From Candidatus Melainabacteria bacterium (GTDB taxonomy: Bacteria > Actinomycetota > Actinomycetes > Mycobacteriales > Pseudonocardiaceae), in contig CAJCJE010000152.1 in the NCBI GenBank assembly GCA_903970565.1, forward strand, positions 1 through 6,835: a stretch of DNA of 6,835 bases, written 5' to 3'. Shown in pieces: positions 1 through 5,553 of the stretch. The translations under genes and the position numbers were made by a program. The notes beneath the pieces are model-generated. The model ran no database searches. It had not been told where the DNA came from and worked only from the letters and a program-made list of their open reading frames with translations. The stretch's first letter is position 1. Each line of letters opens with the position of its first letter.

Positions 1-28
1 CCTGGCCAAGTCCGTCACCGTCGAGTAG
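1..28 (+). CDS. glmS: 3' end of glutamine--fructose-6-phosphate aminotransferase (isomerizing), partial
   Basis: Reading from base 2, the last codons give LAKSVTVE followed by TAG at 26-28. This octapeptide is the highly conserved C-terminus of GlmS, which converts fructose-6-phosphate and glutamine to glucosamine-6-phosphate, the first step towards UDP-GlcNAc and peptidoglycan. Nearly all of the gene lies outside the window. The call rests on these eight residues and on context, because glmS precedes the NAD(P)H-hydrate repair gene and alr in many actinobacteria. A 55-base gap separates it from the next gene on the same strand, so co-transcription is likely. Confidence 0.85.
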
Positions 29-83
29 GTGTGCTGGATTTCGGGTACCGGGAGAGCACGGGCAGCGGCAGGGGAGCACGGGG

Positions 84-1532
84 ATGCAGGGCATCTGGAC
101 CACCGACCACATTCGGGCCGCCGAGGACCGGCTGCTGGCCAGGACGCCCGACGGCGCGCTGATGCGCAGGGCCTCCTTCGGCCTCGCCGTCGAGGCGGCG
201 GCGATGCTCGCCGAGCACGTCGGCGGCGTGGTCGGAGCCAGGGTGGTGCTCCTGGTCGGTGCCGGCAACAACGGCGGTGACGCGCTGTGGGCCGGGGCCT
301 TCCTACGCCGCCGGGGGGTCGCGGTGACCGCCGTCCTGCTCGACCCGGACCGCGCCCACCCGGCGGGACTCGCCGCGCTGCGCACGGCCGGCGGCCGGGT
401 CAGCACCGACGCCGCTGCCGACATCGCCGCCGCCGACCTGGTCGTCGACGGCATCGTCGGCCTGTCCGCGCACGGACCCCTGCGTCCGGCCGCCGCCGAC
501 CTCGTCGACCTGGTCCGCGCCCCGATCCTCGCCGTGGACCTGCCCAGCGGCGTCGAACCGGACACCGGCGCGGTCGACGGCCCGGCGGTCACCGCCGAGG
601 TCACCGTCACCTTCGGCGCCCGCAAACCGGTGCACGTGCTCAGCGACGGGTTCGTCCGGTCCGGCCGGGTCCGGCTGGTGGACATCGGACTCGGACCGGA
701 ACTCGGCGAACCCGACCTGATCCGGCTGGAGACCGCCGACGTCGCCGGGCTCTGGCCGATTCCCGGCCCCGGCGACGACAAGTACAGCCAGGGCGTCACC
801 GGCCTCGCCGCCGGCTCGGCCACCTATCCGGGGGCCGCGGTGCTCGCGGTCAGCTCCGCCGTGCTGGCCACCTCCGGGATGGTCCGCTACACCGGCAGCG
901 CCGCCGAAGCCGTCCGGTCCCGCTGGCCGGAAGTGATCACCACCGGCTCGGTCGCCGACGCGGGCCGGGTGCAGTCCTGGGTGGTCGGTCCCGGTTTCGG
1001 CACCGGCCCGGCCTCCCGCGAGGTGCTGGCGCACATCCTCGGCGTCGGCGTGCCGGTCTGCGTGGACGCCGACGCGATCACCATGCTCGCCCAGAACCCG
1101 GACCTGTGGGACGCTCGCCAACCCGGCACCCCGCTCGTGCTCACCCCGCACGCCGGCGAATTCGCCCGGCTGACCGGTTCGCCGGTCGGGCCCGACCGGG
1201 TCGCCGCCGCGAAACAGGCCGCCCGCAGGACCGATGCCGTCGTGCTGCTGAAGGGCCACACCACCGTGGTCGCCGCGCCCGACGGCCGGGTGCTGGTCAA
1301 CCCGGCCCGCTCCGCCTGGCCGGCCACGGCCGGTTCCGGTGACGTGCTCTCCGGACTGATCGGCGCGCTGCTGGCCGCCGGCCGCGACCCGTTCCTCGCT
1401 GCCGGCGCCGCCGCGTTCGTGCACGAACTCGCCGCCGACCTGGCCGCCTCGGGAGCCCCGACGCCCGCGTCCCGGCTGGCCGAGGCCATCCCCGCCGCGA
1501 TTCGGGCCGTCCGGACCGTTCCTGCCCGCTGA
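84..1532 (+). CDS. nnr: Bifunctional NAD(P)H-hydrate epimerase / ADP-dependent (S)-NAD(P)H-hydrate dehydratase
   Basis: This 482-residue cytoplasmic repair enzyme is a YjeF N-domain plus carbohydrate-kinase-like C-domain fusion of normal family length. The N-terminal epimerase half interconverts R and S forms of NAD(P)H hydrate. It shows GAGNNGGD (59-66), DGIVG (122-126), VDLPSG with the likely catalytic Asp (D152), and K181 in a GARKP segment. The C-terminal half dehydrates the S form back to NAD(P)H using ADP. It shows KYSQG (233-237), VGPGFGTG (301-308), DADA (328-331), TPHAGEF (354-360), LLKG (388-391) and AGSGDVLSG (416-424), where D420 matches the catalytic aspartate of the family. The ATG at 84 is preceded by AGGGGAG at 70-76, seven bases away, which supports this start. 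It lies 55 bases after glmS and 123 bases before alr on the same strand. All key residues are present and nothing looks degenerate. Family calls are from known motifs; activity is inferred. Confidence 0.95.
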   Translation: MQGIWTTDHIRAAEDRLLARTPDGALMRRASFGLAVEAAAMLAEHVGGVVGARVVLLVGAGNNGGDALWAGAFLRRRGVAVTAVLLDPDRAHPAGLAALRTAGGRVSTDAAADIAAADLVVDGIVGLSAHGPLRPAAADLVDLVRAPILAVDLPSGVEPDTGAVDGPAVTAEVTVTFGARKPVHVLSDGFVRSGRVRLVDIGLGPELGEPDLIRLETADVAGLWPIPGPGDDKYSQGVTGLAAGSATYPGAAVLAVSSAVLATSGMVRYTGSAAEAVRSRWPEVITTGSVADAGRVQSWVVGPGFGTGPASREVLAHILGVGVPVCVDADAITMLAQNPDLWDARQPGTPLVLTPHAGEFARLTGSPVGPDRVAAAKQAARRTDAVVLLKGHTTVVAAPDGRVLVNPARSAWPATAGSGDVLSGLIGALLAAGRDPFLAAGAAAFVHELAADLAASGAPTPASRLAEAIPAAIRAVRTVPAR

Positions 1533-1655
1533 AACCTGGTCGTCGACGCTGTGCTGGGTGCCGTGGTCGAGGCCGTGCCGGGGCGGCCGGTTCACCCCGT
1601 GGGCCGACCCGGTGTCGCGGCCGGTCAGGTCGGATGTGCAAGCATTTCCACCATC

Positions 1656-2948
1656 ATGGCTGCTCCCCTCCCGGTCCGCGCCGAGGTCGTCATCGACCTG
1701 GACGCCGTCGCGCACAACGTCGCGCTGCTCGTCGAGCGCGCGGCGTCCTCCGGGGCCGCGACGATGGTCGCGGTCAAGGCCGACGCCTACGGCCACGGTG
1801 CCGTTGCGGTCGCCGCCGCCGCGCTGCGGGCCGGCGCGACCTGGCTGGGCTCCTGCTCCCTGGCCGAGGCGCTGACCCTGCGCGAGGCCGGCATCGCCGG
1901 CCGCATCCTGGCCTGGCTGGACCTGCCCACCGTCGACTACGCCCCCGGCGTCGTTGCCGACATCGACCTGTCCGTCGCCTCCCGGGCGGCCCTGGACCAG
2001 GTCATCGACGCGGCGACCCGGACCGCTCGACGGGCCAGGGTCCACCTCAAGATCGATACCGGTCTCTGCCGCAACGGCGCCGTCCCCGACCAGTGGCCCG
2101 ACCTCGTCCGCCACGCCGCCGCCGCCGAGCGGGCCGGGACCGTGGAGGTCGTCGCCGTCTGGTCCCACCTGGCCTGCGCCGACGAACCCGGCCACCCCTC
2201 GATCGACGCGCAGGCCAAGCGGTTCGACGCGGCATACCAGCTGGCCAGAGCTGCCGGTCTGCGGCCGATGCGGCACCTGGCGAACTCCGCCGCCGCCCTC
2301 ACCCGGCCCGACCTGCACTTCGACCTGATCCGGATCGGCATCGCCGCCTACGGCCTCAATCCCGTGCCACAGCAGGAAGATCTGCGACCCGCGATGAGTT
2401 TCCGCTCCTCGGTCGCGTTCACCAAACGGGTACCGGCCGGCGAGTCCGTCTCCTATGGACACACCTGGACCTCGGCCAGGGAGAGCACCCTCGCGCTGGT
2501 CCCGGTCGGCTACGCGGACGGCGTGCCGCGCGGTCTCTCCGGCCGGATGGAAGTCTTCCTCGGCGGCGCGCGGCGGCCGGTCGTCGGCCGGGTCAGCATG
2601 GACCAGATCGTGGTGGACGTCGGTGACGAGCCGATCCGGCCCGGCGATCCGGTGCTGCTGTTCGGTTCCGGCGCGCACGGCGAACCGACCGCGCGGGAGT
2701 GGGCCGACAAGCTGGGCACCATCGACTACGAGATCGTCACCGGGATGTACCGGCCGCGCGTGGTCCGCCGCTACGTCGGCCTCGGCCTCGGCCTCGAATC
2801 GGCGTCACCTGTCGACTCGGGTTCGGTCCTCGGCGTCGTTTCGGGCGGCGGCTTGCTGTCCGGCGGCGAGCCCTTGTCGGGTGGTGGCCCGCTCTCGGGC
2901 GGCGGCTTGCTGTCCGGCGGCGAGCAGCTGTCGGGTGGTGGCGCGTGA
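1656..2948 (+). CDS. alr: Alanine racemase with repetitive Gly/Ser C-terminal tail
   Basis: This PLP-dependent racemase converts L-alanine to D-alanine for peptidoglycan. Visible landmarks in the 430-residue product are the PLP lysine K41 in VAVKADAYGHG, LKIDTGLCRNG (131-141, with K132 and R139 at the positions of the family's carbamylated lysine and its partner), HLANSAA (207-213), the catalytic-tyrosine motif SVSYGHTW (264-271, Y267), GYADGVPR (285-292) and SMDQ (314-317). The conserved core ends near RVVRRYV (368-374). About 56 more residues follow, including six SGG-type hexapeptides (396-430) not expected in this family. I chose ATG 1656 because homology begins just after it. A GTG at 1551 in the same frame would add 35 residues of unrecognisable sequence; neither start has a clear Shine-Dalgarno. 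The stop TGA (2946-2948) shares one base with the next gene's ATG, implying translational coupling. Confidence 0.95.
   Translation: MAAPLPVRAEVVIDLDAVAHNVALLVERAASSGAATMVAVKADAYGHGAVAVAAAALRAGATWLGSCSLAEALTLREAGIAGRILAWLDLPTVDYAPGVVADIDLSVASRAALDQVIDAATRTARRARVHLKIDTGLCRNGAVPDQWPDLVRHAAAAERAGTVEVVAVWSHLACADEPGHPSIDAQAKRFDAAYQLARAAGLRPMRHLANSAAALTRPDLHFDLIRIGIAAYGLNPVPQQEDLRPAMSFRSSVAFTKRVPAGESVSYGHTWTSARESTLALVPVGYADGVPRGLSGRMEVFLGGARRPVVGRVSMDQIVVDVGDEPIRPGDPVLLFGSGAHGEPTAREWADKLGTIDYEIVTGMYRPRVVRRYVGLGLGLESASPVDSGSVLGVVSGGGLLSGGEPLSGGGPLSGGGLLSGGEQLSGGGA
2841..2948 (+). repeat. Two 54-bp tandem units (six 18-bp/hexapeptide subunits) at the alr 3' end
   Basis: A 54-bp unit at 2841-2894 is repeated at 2895-2948, with the first 30 bases of each (2841-2870 and 2895-2924) identical. 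Each unit is built from three related 18-bp subunits, so the protein reads as six hexapeptides of the form S-G-G-(G/E)-x-L: SGGGLL, SGGEPL, SGGGPL, SGGGLL, SGGEQL and a final SGGGA. The last subunit includes the alr stop codon, and its GGGTGGTGG stretch (2933-2941) is also the only Shine-Dalgarno-like sequence for the overlapping hydrolase start. The array is in frame and probably translated as a flexible disordered tail. It looks like slippage or unequal exchange. Confidence 0.9.
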
Positions 2949-4042
2949 TGGCGTCCGGGCGGCTGCTCGGCATCCTCGGCGGTCTGGCCGGTGCGGCCAC
3001 CGCCGGGTTGACCGTCGCCGGCGTGGTCCGGTCCCGCCGCCGACGGGCCATCGAGGGCGGTGACCCCTACGTCGACGAGCCCTTCGGGCTGCTCGAACCG
3101 GACCGCACCCGCACCGTGGCCGCCGACGACGGCGTGCCCCTGTCGGTCGAACAGATCGACCCGGCCGCCGGAGGACGCGCCGAGCTGACCGTGGTCTTCG
3201 TGCACGGCTTCGCGCTGAGCAGGCTCAGCTGGTACTTCCAGCGCCGCGACCTGGCGAAACTGACCGATCCCAAGATCAGCATGGTCCTCTACGACCAGCG
3301 CGGACACGGCCGGTCCGGTCGGCCCGGCGACGAATCCTGCACCATCGACCAACTCGGCCGCGACCTCGACGTGATCCTGCGCTCGGTGGCGCCGGCCGGG
3401 CCGCTGGTGCTGGTCGGACACTCGATGGGCGGCATGACAATCATGGCGCTGGCCGAACAGCGACCCGAACTGTTCGCCGAGCGGGTCCGTGGAGTCGCGC
3501 TGATCGGCACCTCGGCCGGCGAGGTCGGCCGACGCGGCCTGCCGCGCCCGGTGCTGTCCCGCTACAATCCGCTGACCAGGAAGGTCGGTGAATTCGCCAA
3601 CTGGCAGCCCGGCCTCGTCGACTGGATTCGGTCGGCCGGCGGCGCCGTGACCAGGCAGGCGGTCCGCCAACTCGCCTTCGGCGACCGCGCGGTGCCCGCC
3701 TCGCTCGTCGACTTCATGGTCAGGATGCTCGCGGTGACACCGGTTTCGGTGCTCACCGACTTCCTGCCCACCCTCGGCACGCACAACCGGTTCGCCGCGC
3801 TGGCCGGTCTTCGGCACTGCCACGTGCTGGTGATCAGCGGCGATCGCGACCAGCTCACCCCGTTCTCCCATGCCGAGCGGATCGCCGAGGAACTGCCCGA
3901 TGCCAGGCTCGTGCGCGCCTTCGGCGCCGGGCACATGGTCATGCTCGAACAATCCGATCTGATCACCGACGAGCTGGCCGTCCTGCTGCGGGCCTGCTCG
4001 TCGAGCGCACCCGGTCTGCGTAGGCGGTGGAGGAACACGTGA
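2948..4042 (+). CDS. Alpha/beta-fold hydrolase with N-terminal membrane anchor
   Basis: This 364-residue alpha/beta hydrolase has unknown substrate. The fold signature is clear: oxyanion-hole VFVHGF (83-88), YDQRGHGRSG (115-124), nucleophile elbow GHSMG with S159 (157-161), the likely acid D301 in SGDRDQLTP (297-305), and H329 in GAGHM (326-330). Residues 6-27 (LLGILGGLAGAATAGLTVAGVV) form a hydrophobic segment followed by RSRRRR. By the positive-inside rule this suggests an anchor with the catalytic domain on the cytoplasmic face. The ATG at 2948 overlaps the alr TGA by one base, and an in-frame GTG at 2945 is an alternative start. The last bases overlap tsaE in a GTGA junction. Genes of this type commonly sit between alr and tsaE in actinobacteria, so its place in the operon is old, but this does not reveal the substrate. 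Esterase, lipase or haloperoxidase-like activity are all possible. Confidence 0.9.
   Translation: MASGRLLGILGGLAGAATAGLTVAGVVRSRRRRAIEGGDPYVDEPFGLLEPDRTRTVAADDGVPLSVEQIDPAAGGRAELTVVFVHGFALSRLSWYFQRRDLAKLTDPKISMVLYDQRGHGRSGRPGDESCTIDQLGRDLDVILRSVAPAGPLVLVGHSMGGMTIMALAEQRPELFAERVRGVALIGTSAGEVGRRGLPRPVLSRYNPLTRKVGEFANWQPGLVDWIRSAGGAVTRQAVRQLAFGDRAVPASLVDFMVRMLAVTPVSVLTDFLPTLGTHNRFAALAGLRHCHVLVISGDRDQLTPFSHAERIAEELPDARLVRAFGAGHMVMLEQSDLITDELAVLLRACSSSAPGLRRRWRNT
4029..4041 (+). promoter_or_regulatory. Shine-Dalgarno and GTG start for tsaE
   Basis: GGAGG at 4029-4033 is followed by the five-base spacer AACAC and GTG at 4039-4041. The GTG overlaps the hydrolase stop TGA (4040-4042) in the four-base junction GTGA. 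This decides the tsaE start: an in-frame GTG at 4027 lies beside the Shine-Dalgarno itself and has no ribosome-binding site of its own, so the gene is taken to begin at 4039. Confidence 0.8.
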
Positions 4043-4686
4043 GTACCGACAGGAAAAACCTCGGATCAACCGGCCCGGCCGGCGTAGCCACGGCTGGTGT
4101 GGGGGTCGGCGGGGCAGCCCCTGAGGTGGCTGCGGCCGGCTCGGGTTCGGAGGTTGGCTCGGGTTCGGAGGTTGGCTTGGGTTCGGAGGTTGGCGGCCCG
4201 GCCCCAGAGTCCGGCCCGGCGATCGAGCTGGCCACCGTCGAGGACACCCTCGACTTCGGCAGGCGCCTGGGCGAGACCCTCCGGGCCGGTGACCTGATCC
4301 TGCTTGCCGGTCCGCTCGGCGCCGGCAAAACCGTGCTGGCCCGTGGCATCGGGGCCGCGCTCGGCGTCATCGGGCAGGTCAGTTCGCCGACCTTCGTCAT
4401 TGCCAGGGTGCACCGCCCGGCTCCCGGCGGTCGCGGCATCCCCCTGGTGCACGTCGACGCCTACCGGCTCGGTGACGATCTCGACCAGCTCGACACCCTC
4501 GACCTGGACACCGACCTGGTCGAGGCCGTCGTGGTGGTCGAATGGGGCGAGGGTGTTGCCGAGCGGCTGTCCACCGACCACCTGTTGATCCGCCTCGACC
4601 GCCGCGACGACGACGTGCGCGCCGTCACCCTGTCCCCGCACGGCGCCTGGACCGATCGCGTCGAGCTGGCCGAGCTGGTTCCGTAG
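4039..4686 (+). CDS. tsaE: tRNA threonylcarbamoyladenosine biosynthesis ATPase TsaE, with repetitive N-terminal extension
   Basis: TsaE is the small P-loop ATPase that works with TsaB and TsaD to transfer threonylcarbamoyl to A37 of ANN-decoding tRNAs. In this 215-residue product the domain starts near residue 61. It shows Walker A GPLGAGKT (91-98, K97, T98), SSPTFV (115-120), the HVDAYRL motif (138-144) and VVEWGE (166-171, E168), all typical of the family. The first 60 or so residues are extra, since most TsaE proteins are about 150-170 residues long. They are low-complexity Gly/Ala/Ser/Glu and include three GSGSEV-type hexapeptides (34-51). The gene overlaps the upstream hydrolase by four bases and is probably translationally coupled to it. 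In related genomes tsaB normally follows directly; here about 1.4 kb with two opposite-strand genes lies between. The fold and role are secure, but the function of the extension is unknown. Confidence 0.95.
   Translation: MSTDRKNLGSTGPAGVATAGVGVGGAAPEVAAAGSGSEVGSGSEVGLGSEVGGPAPESGPAIELATVEDTLDFGRRLGETLRAGDLILLAGPLGAGKTVLARGIGAALGVIGQVSSPTFVIARVHRPAPGGRGIPLVHVDAYRLGDDLDQLDTLDLDTDLVEAVVVVEWGEGVAERLSTDHLLIRLDRRDDDVRAVTLSPHGAWTDRVELAELVP
4138..4191 (+). repeat. Three 18-bp tandem repeats in the tsaE 5' region
   Basis: The unit GGCTCGGGTTCGGAGGTT occurs at 4138-4155 and 4156-4173 without change, and at 4174-4191 with one C-to-T difference (codon TCG to TTG). It encodes GSGSEV, GSGSEV, GLGSEV in frame. 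The near-perfect identity, with only one substitution, suggests recent expansion or active homogenisation. The array lies outside the conserved TsaE domain. Confidence 0.92.
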
Positions 4687-4725
4687 CTCCTCGCGCCCTC
4701 CGTAGCTGCCGAGTCCCGACGCAGC

Positions 4726-4760
4726 CGCGTTCACACTCGCGTTTCATGTTCGCGTTTCAC
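4726..4760 (+). repeat. Three CGCGTT(T)CA direct repeats
   Basis: CGCGTTCAC starts at 4726, and CGCGTTTCA starts at 4738 and again at 4751, giving spacings of 12 and 13 bases. The second and third copies match over ten bases (TCGCGTTTCA at 4737-4746 and 4750-4759). The third runs into the hairpin TTTCAC-GCAAG-GTGAAA. The function is unknown; they could be protein-binding sites or simple slippage products. Confidence 0.6.
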
Positions 4761-4771
4761 GCAAGGTGAAA
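4755..4771 (+). terminator. Perfect 6-bp inverted repeat after tsaE, possible weak terminator
   Basis: TTTCAC (4755-4760) and GTGAAA (4766-4771) are perfect inverted arms around the five-base loop GCAAG, 69 bases after the tsaE stop. The stem has only two G-C pairs and no U-run follows, so termination is doubtful. A small operator is an equal possibility. Confidence 0.3.
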
Positions 4772-4848
4772 TGGTCACCGCGACTGGCGAGGCTTCCTGG
4801 CCGATGTGGCTCGGGCCATTCGGGTGTTAGACAACGGTGGTAGCAGAC

Positions 4849-4923
4849 CTGTCCACACCCCGCAAACGCCCATCCACAGCCCCGCGGTTGTCCACACCCC
4901 GGCGACATAATCCCCACCCCGCC
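4849..4923 (+). repeat. Four iteron-like direct repeats resembling DnaA boxes
   Basis: A core close to TCCACACCCCG occurs four times in the same orientation, starting at 4852, 4873 (one extra G), 4891 and 4911 (TCCCCACCCCG), with spacings of 21, 18 and 20 bases, about two helical turns. Read with three upstream bases, the copies are CTGTCCACA (4849-4857), CCATCCACA (4870-4878), TTGTCCACA (4888-4896) and TAATCCCCA (4908-4916). TTGTCCACA is the preferred DnaA box of actinobacteria such as Streptomyces and Mycobacterium, and the others differ from TTGTCCACA or TTATCCACA by one or two bases. The repeats are seen directly; DnaA binding is inferred. Confidence 0.65.
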
Positions 4924-4957
4924 GATCAACGTCGATAGGCTGGAGCAGGGCCGTCTT

Positions 4958-4976
4958 CCCCCTGGGAGGGCGGGGG
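4958..4976 (+). other. C5/G5 inverted repeat in intergenic region
   Basis: CCCCC (4958-4962) and GGGGG (4972-4976) flank a nine-base loop. This could fold as a short GC hairpin in RNA read rightward from tsaE, but no U-run follows. On the opposite strand the T8 run comes before the hairpin, the wrong order for an intrinsic terminator of trx. Confidence 0.35.
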
Positions 4977-4991
4977 TCTGAGCTGGGATTG

Positions 4992-5030
4992 AAAAAAAAT
5001 TGGGTTGGGGTTAGTGGGGTAGGTGGGGGG
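4992..5030 (+). other. A8 run followed by a G-quadruplex-type tract over the trx stop codon
   Basis: Eight A residues (4992-4999) are followed by G-runs of 3 (5002-5004), 4 (5007-5010), 4 (5016-5019) and 6 (5025-5030), separated by loops of 2, 5 and 5 bases. This meets the usual G-quadruplex rule of four runs of at least three G with loops up to seven. The G-rich strand is +, so an RNA form would appear only in read-through from tsaE. The tract overlaps the last six codons and stop of the oppositely oriented thioredoxin gene, where it reads as Pro/His codons. Confidence 0.6.
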
Positions 5031-5553
5031 CCAGGGCGGACAGCAGTGCGGACTTGGCTCGGGCGCCGATCACCGAGGCCACCGGGGCGCCGTCGACGTA
5101 GAGGATCATCGTCGGCGCGGCCATGATCCGCTGGTCCCTGGCCACCGTGGGATTCGCGTCGATGTCGAGCTTGGCGACGGTCAGCCGGTCTGCCTGCTCG
5201 GCAGCCAGCTCGGCCAGGATCGGCGTCACCATCCGGCATGGCCCGCACCAGGCCGCCCAGTACTCGACCAGTACCGGGCGCGGACTGCGCAACACCCGCT
5301 CGGCGAAATCCTGGTCGGTGACCGTGATCACCGAGCCGACGCTGCCTAAGCCCGAGCCGGCTGCGCCATCCCGGCCGAAGCAGGTGTCGGAACGGAGGCC
5401 CGTGTCGGAACCGAGGTGGGTGCTGGAACCGGGGCCGGCGTCGGCAGCCCGACGAACGTCTTCCCGGACCGACCCGGACTCTGACCCAGAGCCGGACCCG
5501 GTGCCGGACCCGGACCCAGGGCCGGACCCGGACGCGGCTGTGGCGCGGTACAT
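5011..5553 (-). CDS. Thioredoxin with CGPC active site and long disordered N-terminal extension
   Basis: This cytoplasmic disulfide reductase has the active site WCGPC (102-106), the cis-proline in AAPT (P147), and the typical order of strands from VITVTD (75-80) to the C-terminus. The buried acid before the active site is Glu (E97 in VLVEYW) rather than the usual Asp. The product from ATG 5553 has 180 residues; the thioredoxin domain alone is about 106. The first 74 are Gly/Ser-rich with an extra cysteine (C58). The ATG has a strong Shine-Dalgarno, GAGGAG (5564-5559), five bases away, and an in-frame TGA (5568-5566) just upstream. By hand count the third codon position of the extension is about 80% G/C against about 64% in the overlapping merR frame, which supports translation of this frame. 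The alternative is GTG 5331, giving a canonical 106-residue protein 14 bases after the merR stop, but without a clear ribosome-binding site. Domain identity is secure; the start is moderately so. Confidence 0.85.
   Translation of the reverse strand: MYRATAASGSGPGSGSGTGSGSGSESGSVREDVRRAADAGPGSSTHLGSDTGLRSDTCFGRDGAAGSGLGSVGSVITVTDQDFAERVLRSPRPVLVEYWAAWCGPCRMVTPILAELAAEQADRLTVAKLDIDANPTVARDQRIMAAPTMILYVDGAPVASVIGARAKSALLSALAPHLPH

Larger units (their letters stand above)
4687..5010. other. Structured non-coding region between convergent tsaE and trx
   Basis: These 324 bases lie between the stop codons of two convergent genes, and no credible coding frame was found in them. In order they hold three CGCGTT-type repeats, a perfect 6-bp hairpin (4755-4771), four direct repeats about 20 bp apart that resemble DnaA boxes (4849-4923), a C5/G5 inverted repeat (4958-4976), and an A8 run (4992-4999) beginning a G-rich tract that runs into the trx stop. 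No hairpin followed by a U-run is seen in either direction, so transcription ends here, if at all, without a canonical intrinsic terminator. Confidence 0.75.

Noticed and set aside
1551..1655. Upstream GTG 1551 as the alr start
   Set aside because: No ribosome-binding site, and the extra 35 residues show no similarity to alanine racemases; ATG 1656 fits the family N-terminus.
303..2678. A 791-codon open frame on the - strand across nnr and alr
   Set aside because: It lies opposite two well-supported genes, has no recognisable domain, and long antisense open frames are expected in DNA with very high third-position G/C.
4849..4923. Chromosomal or plasmid replication origin
   Set aside because: There is DnaA-box similarity, but no AT-rich unwinding region, no dnaA/dnaN or replication-initiator gene, and only four boxes.
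4744..4929. A 61-codon - strand open frame in the intergenic region
   Set aside because: No ribosome-binding site or recognisable protein features; its apparent Cys/Gly periodicity comes from the iteron repeats.
4936..4941. TAGGCT as a second promoter -10 driving a small RNA
   Set aside because: No matching -35 at a suitable distance and no clear transcript structure downstream; the similarity to the tsaB -10 may be chance.
4992..4999. Intrinsic terminator of trx using the T8 run on the - strand
   Set aside because: No GC hairpin immediately precedes the T-run in the direction of transcription; the C5/G5 inverted repeat lies after it.
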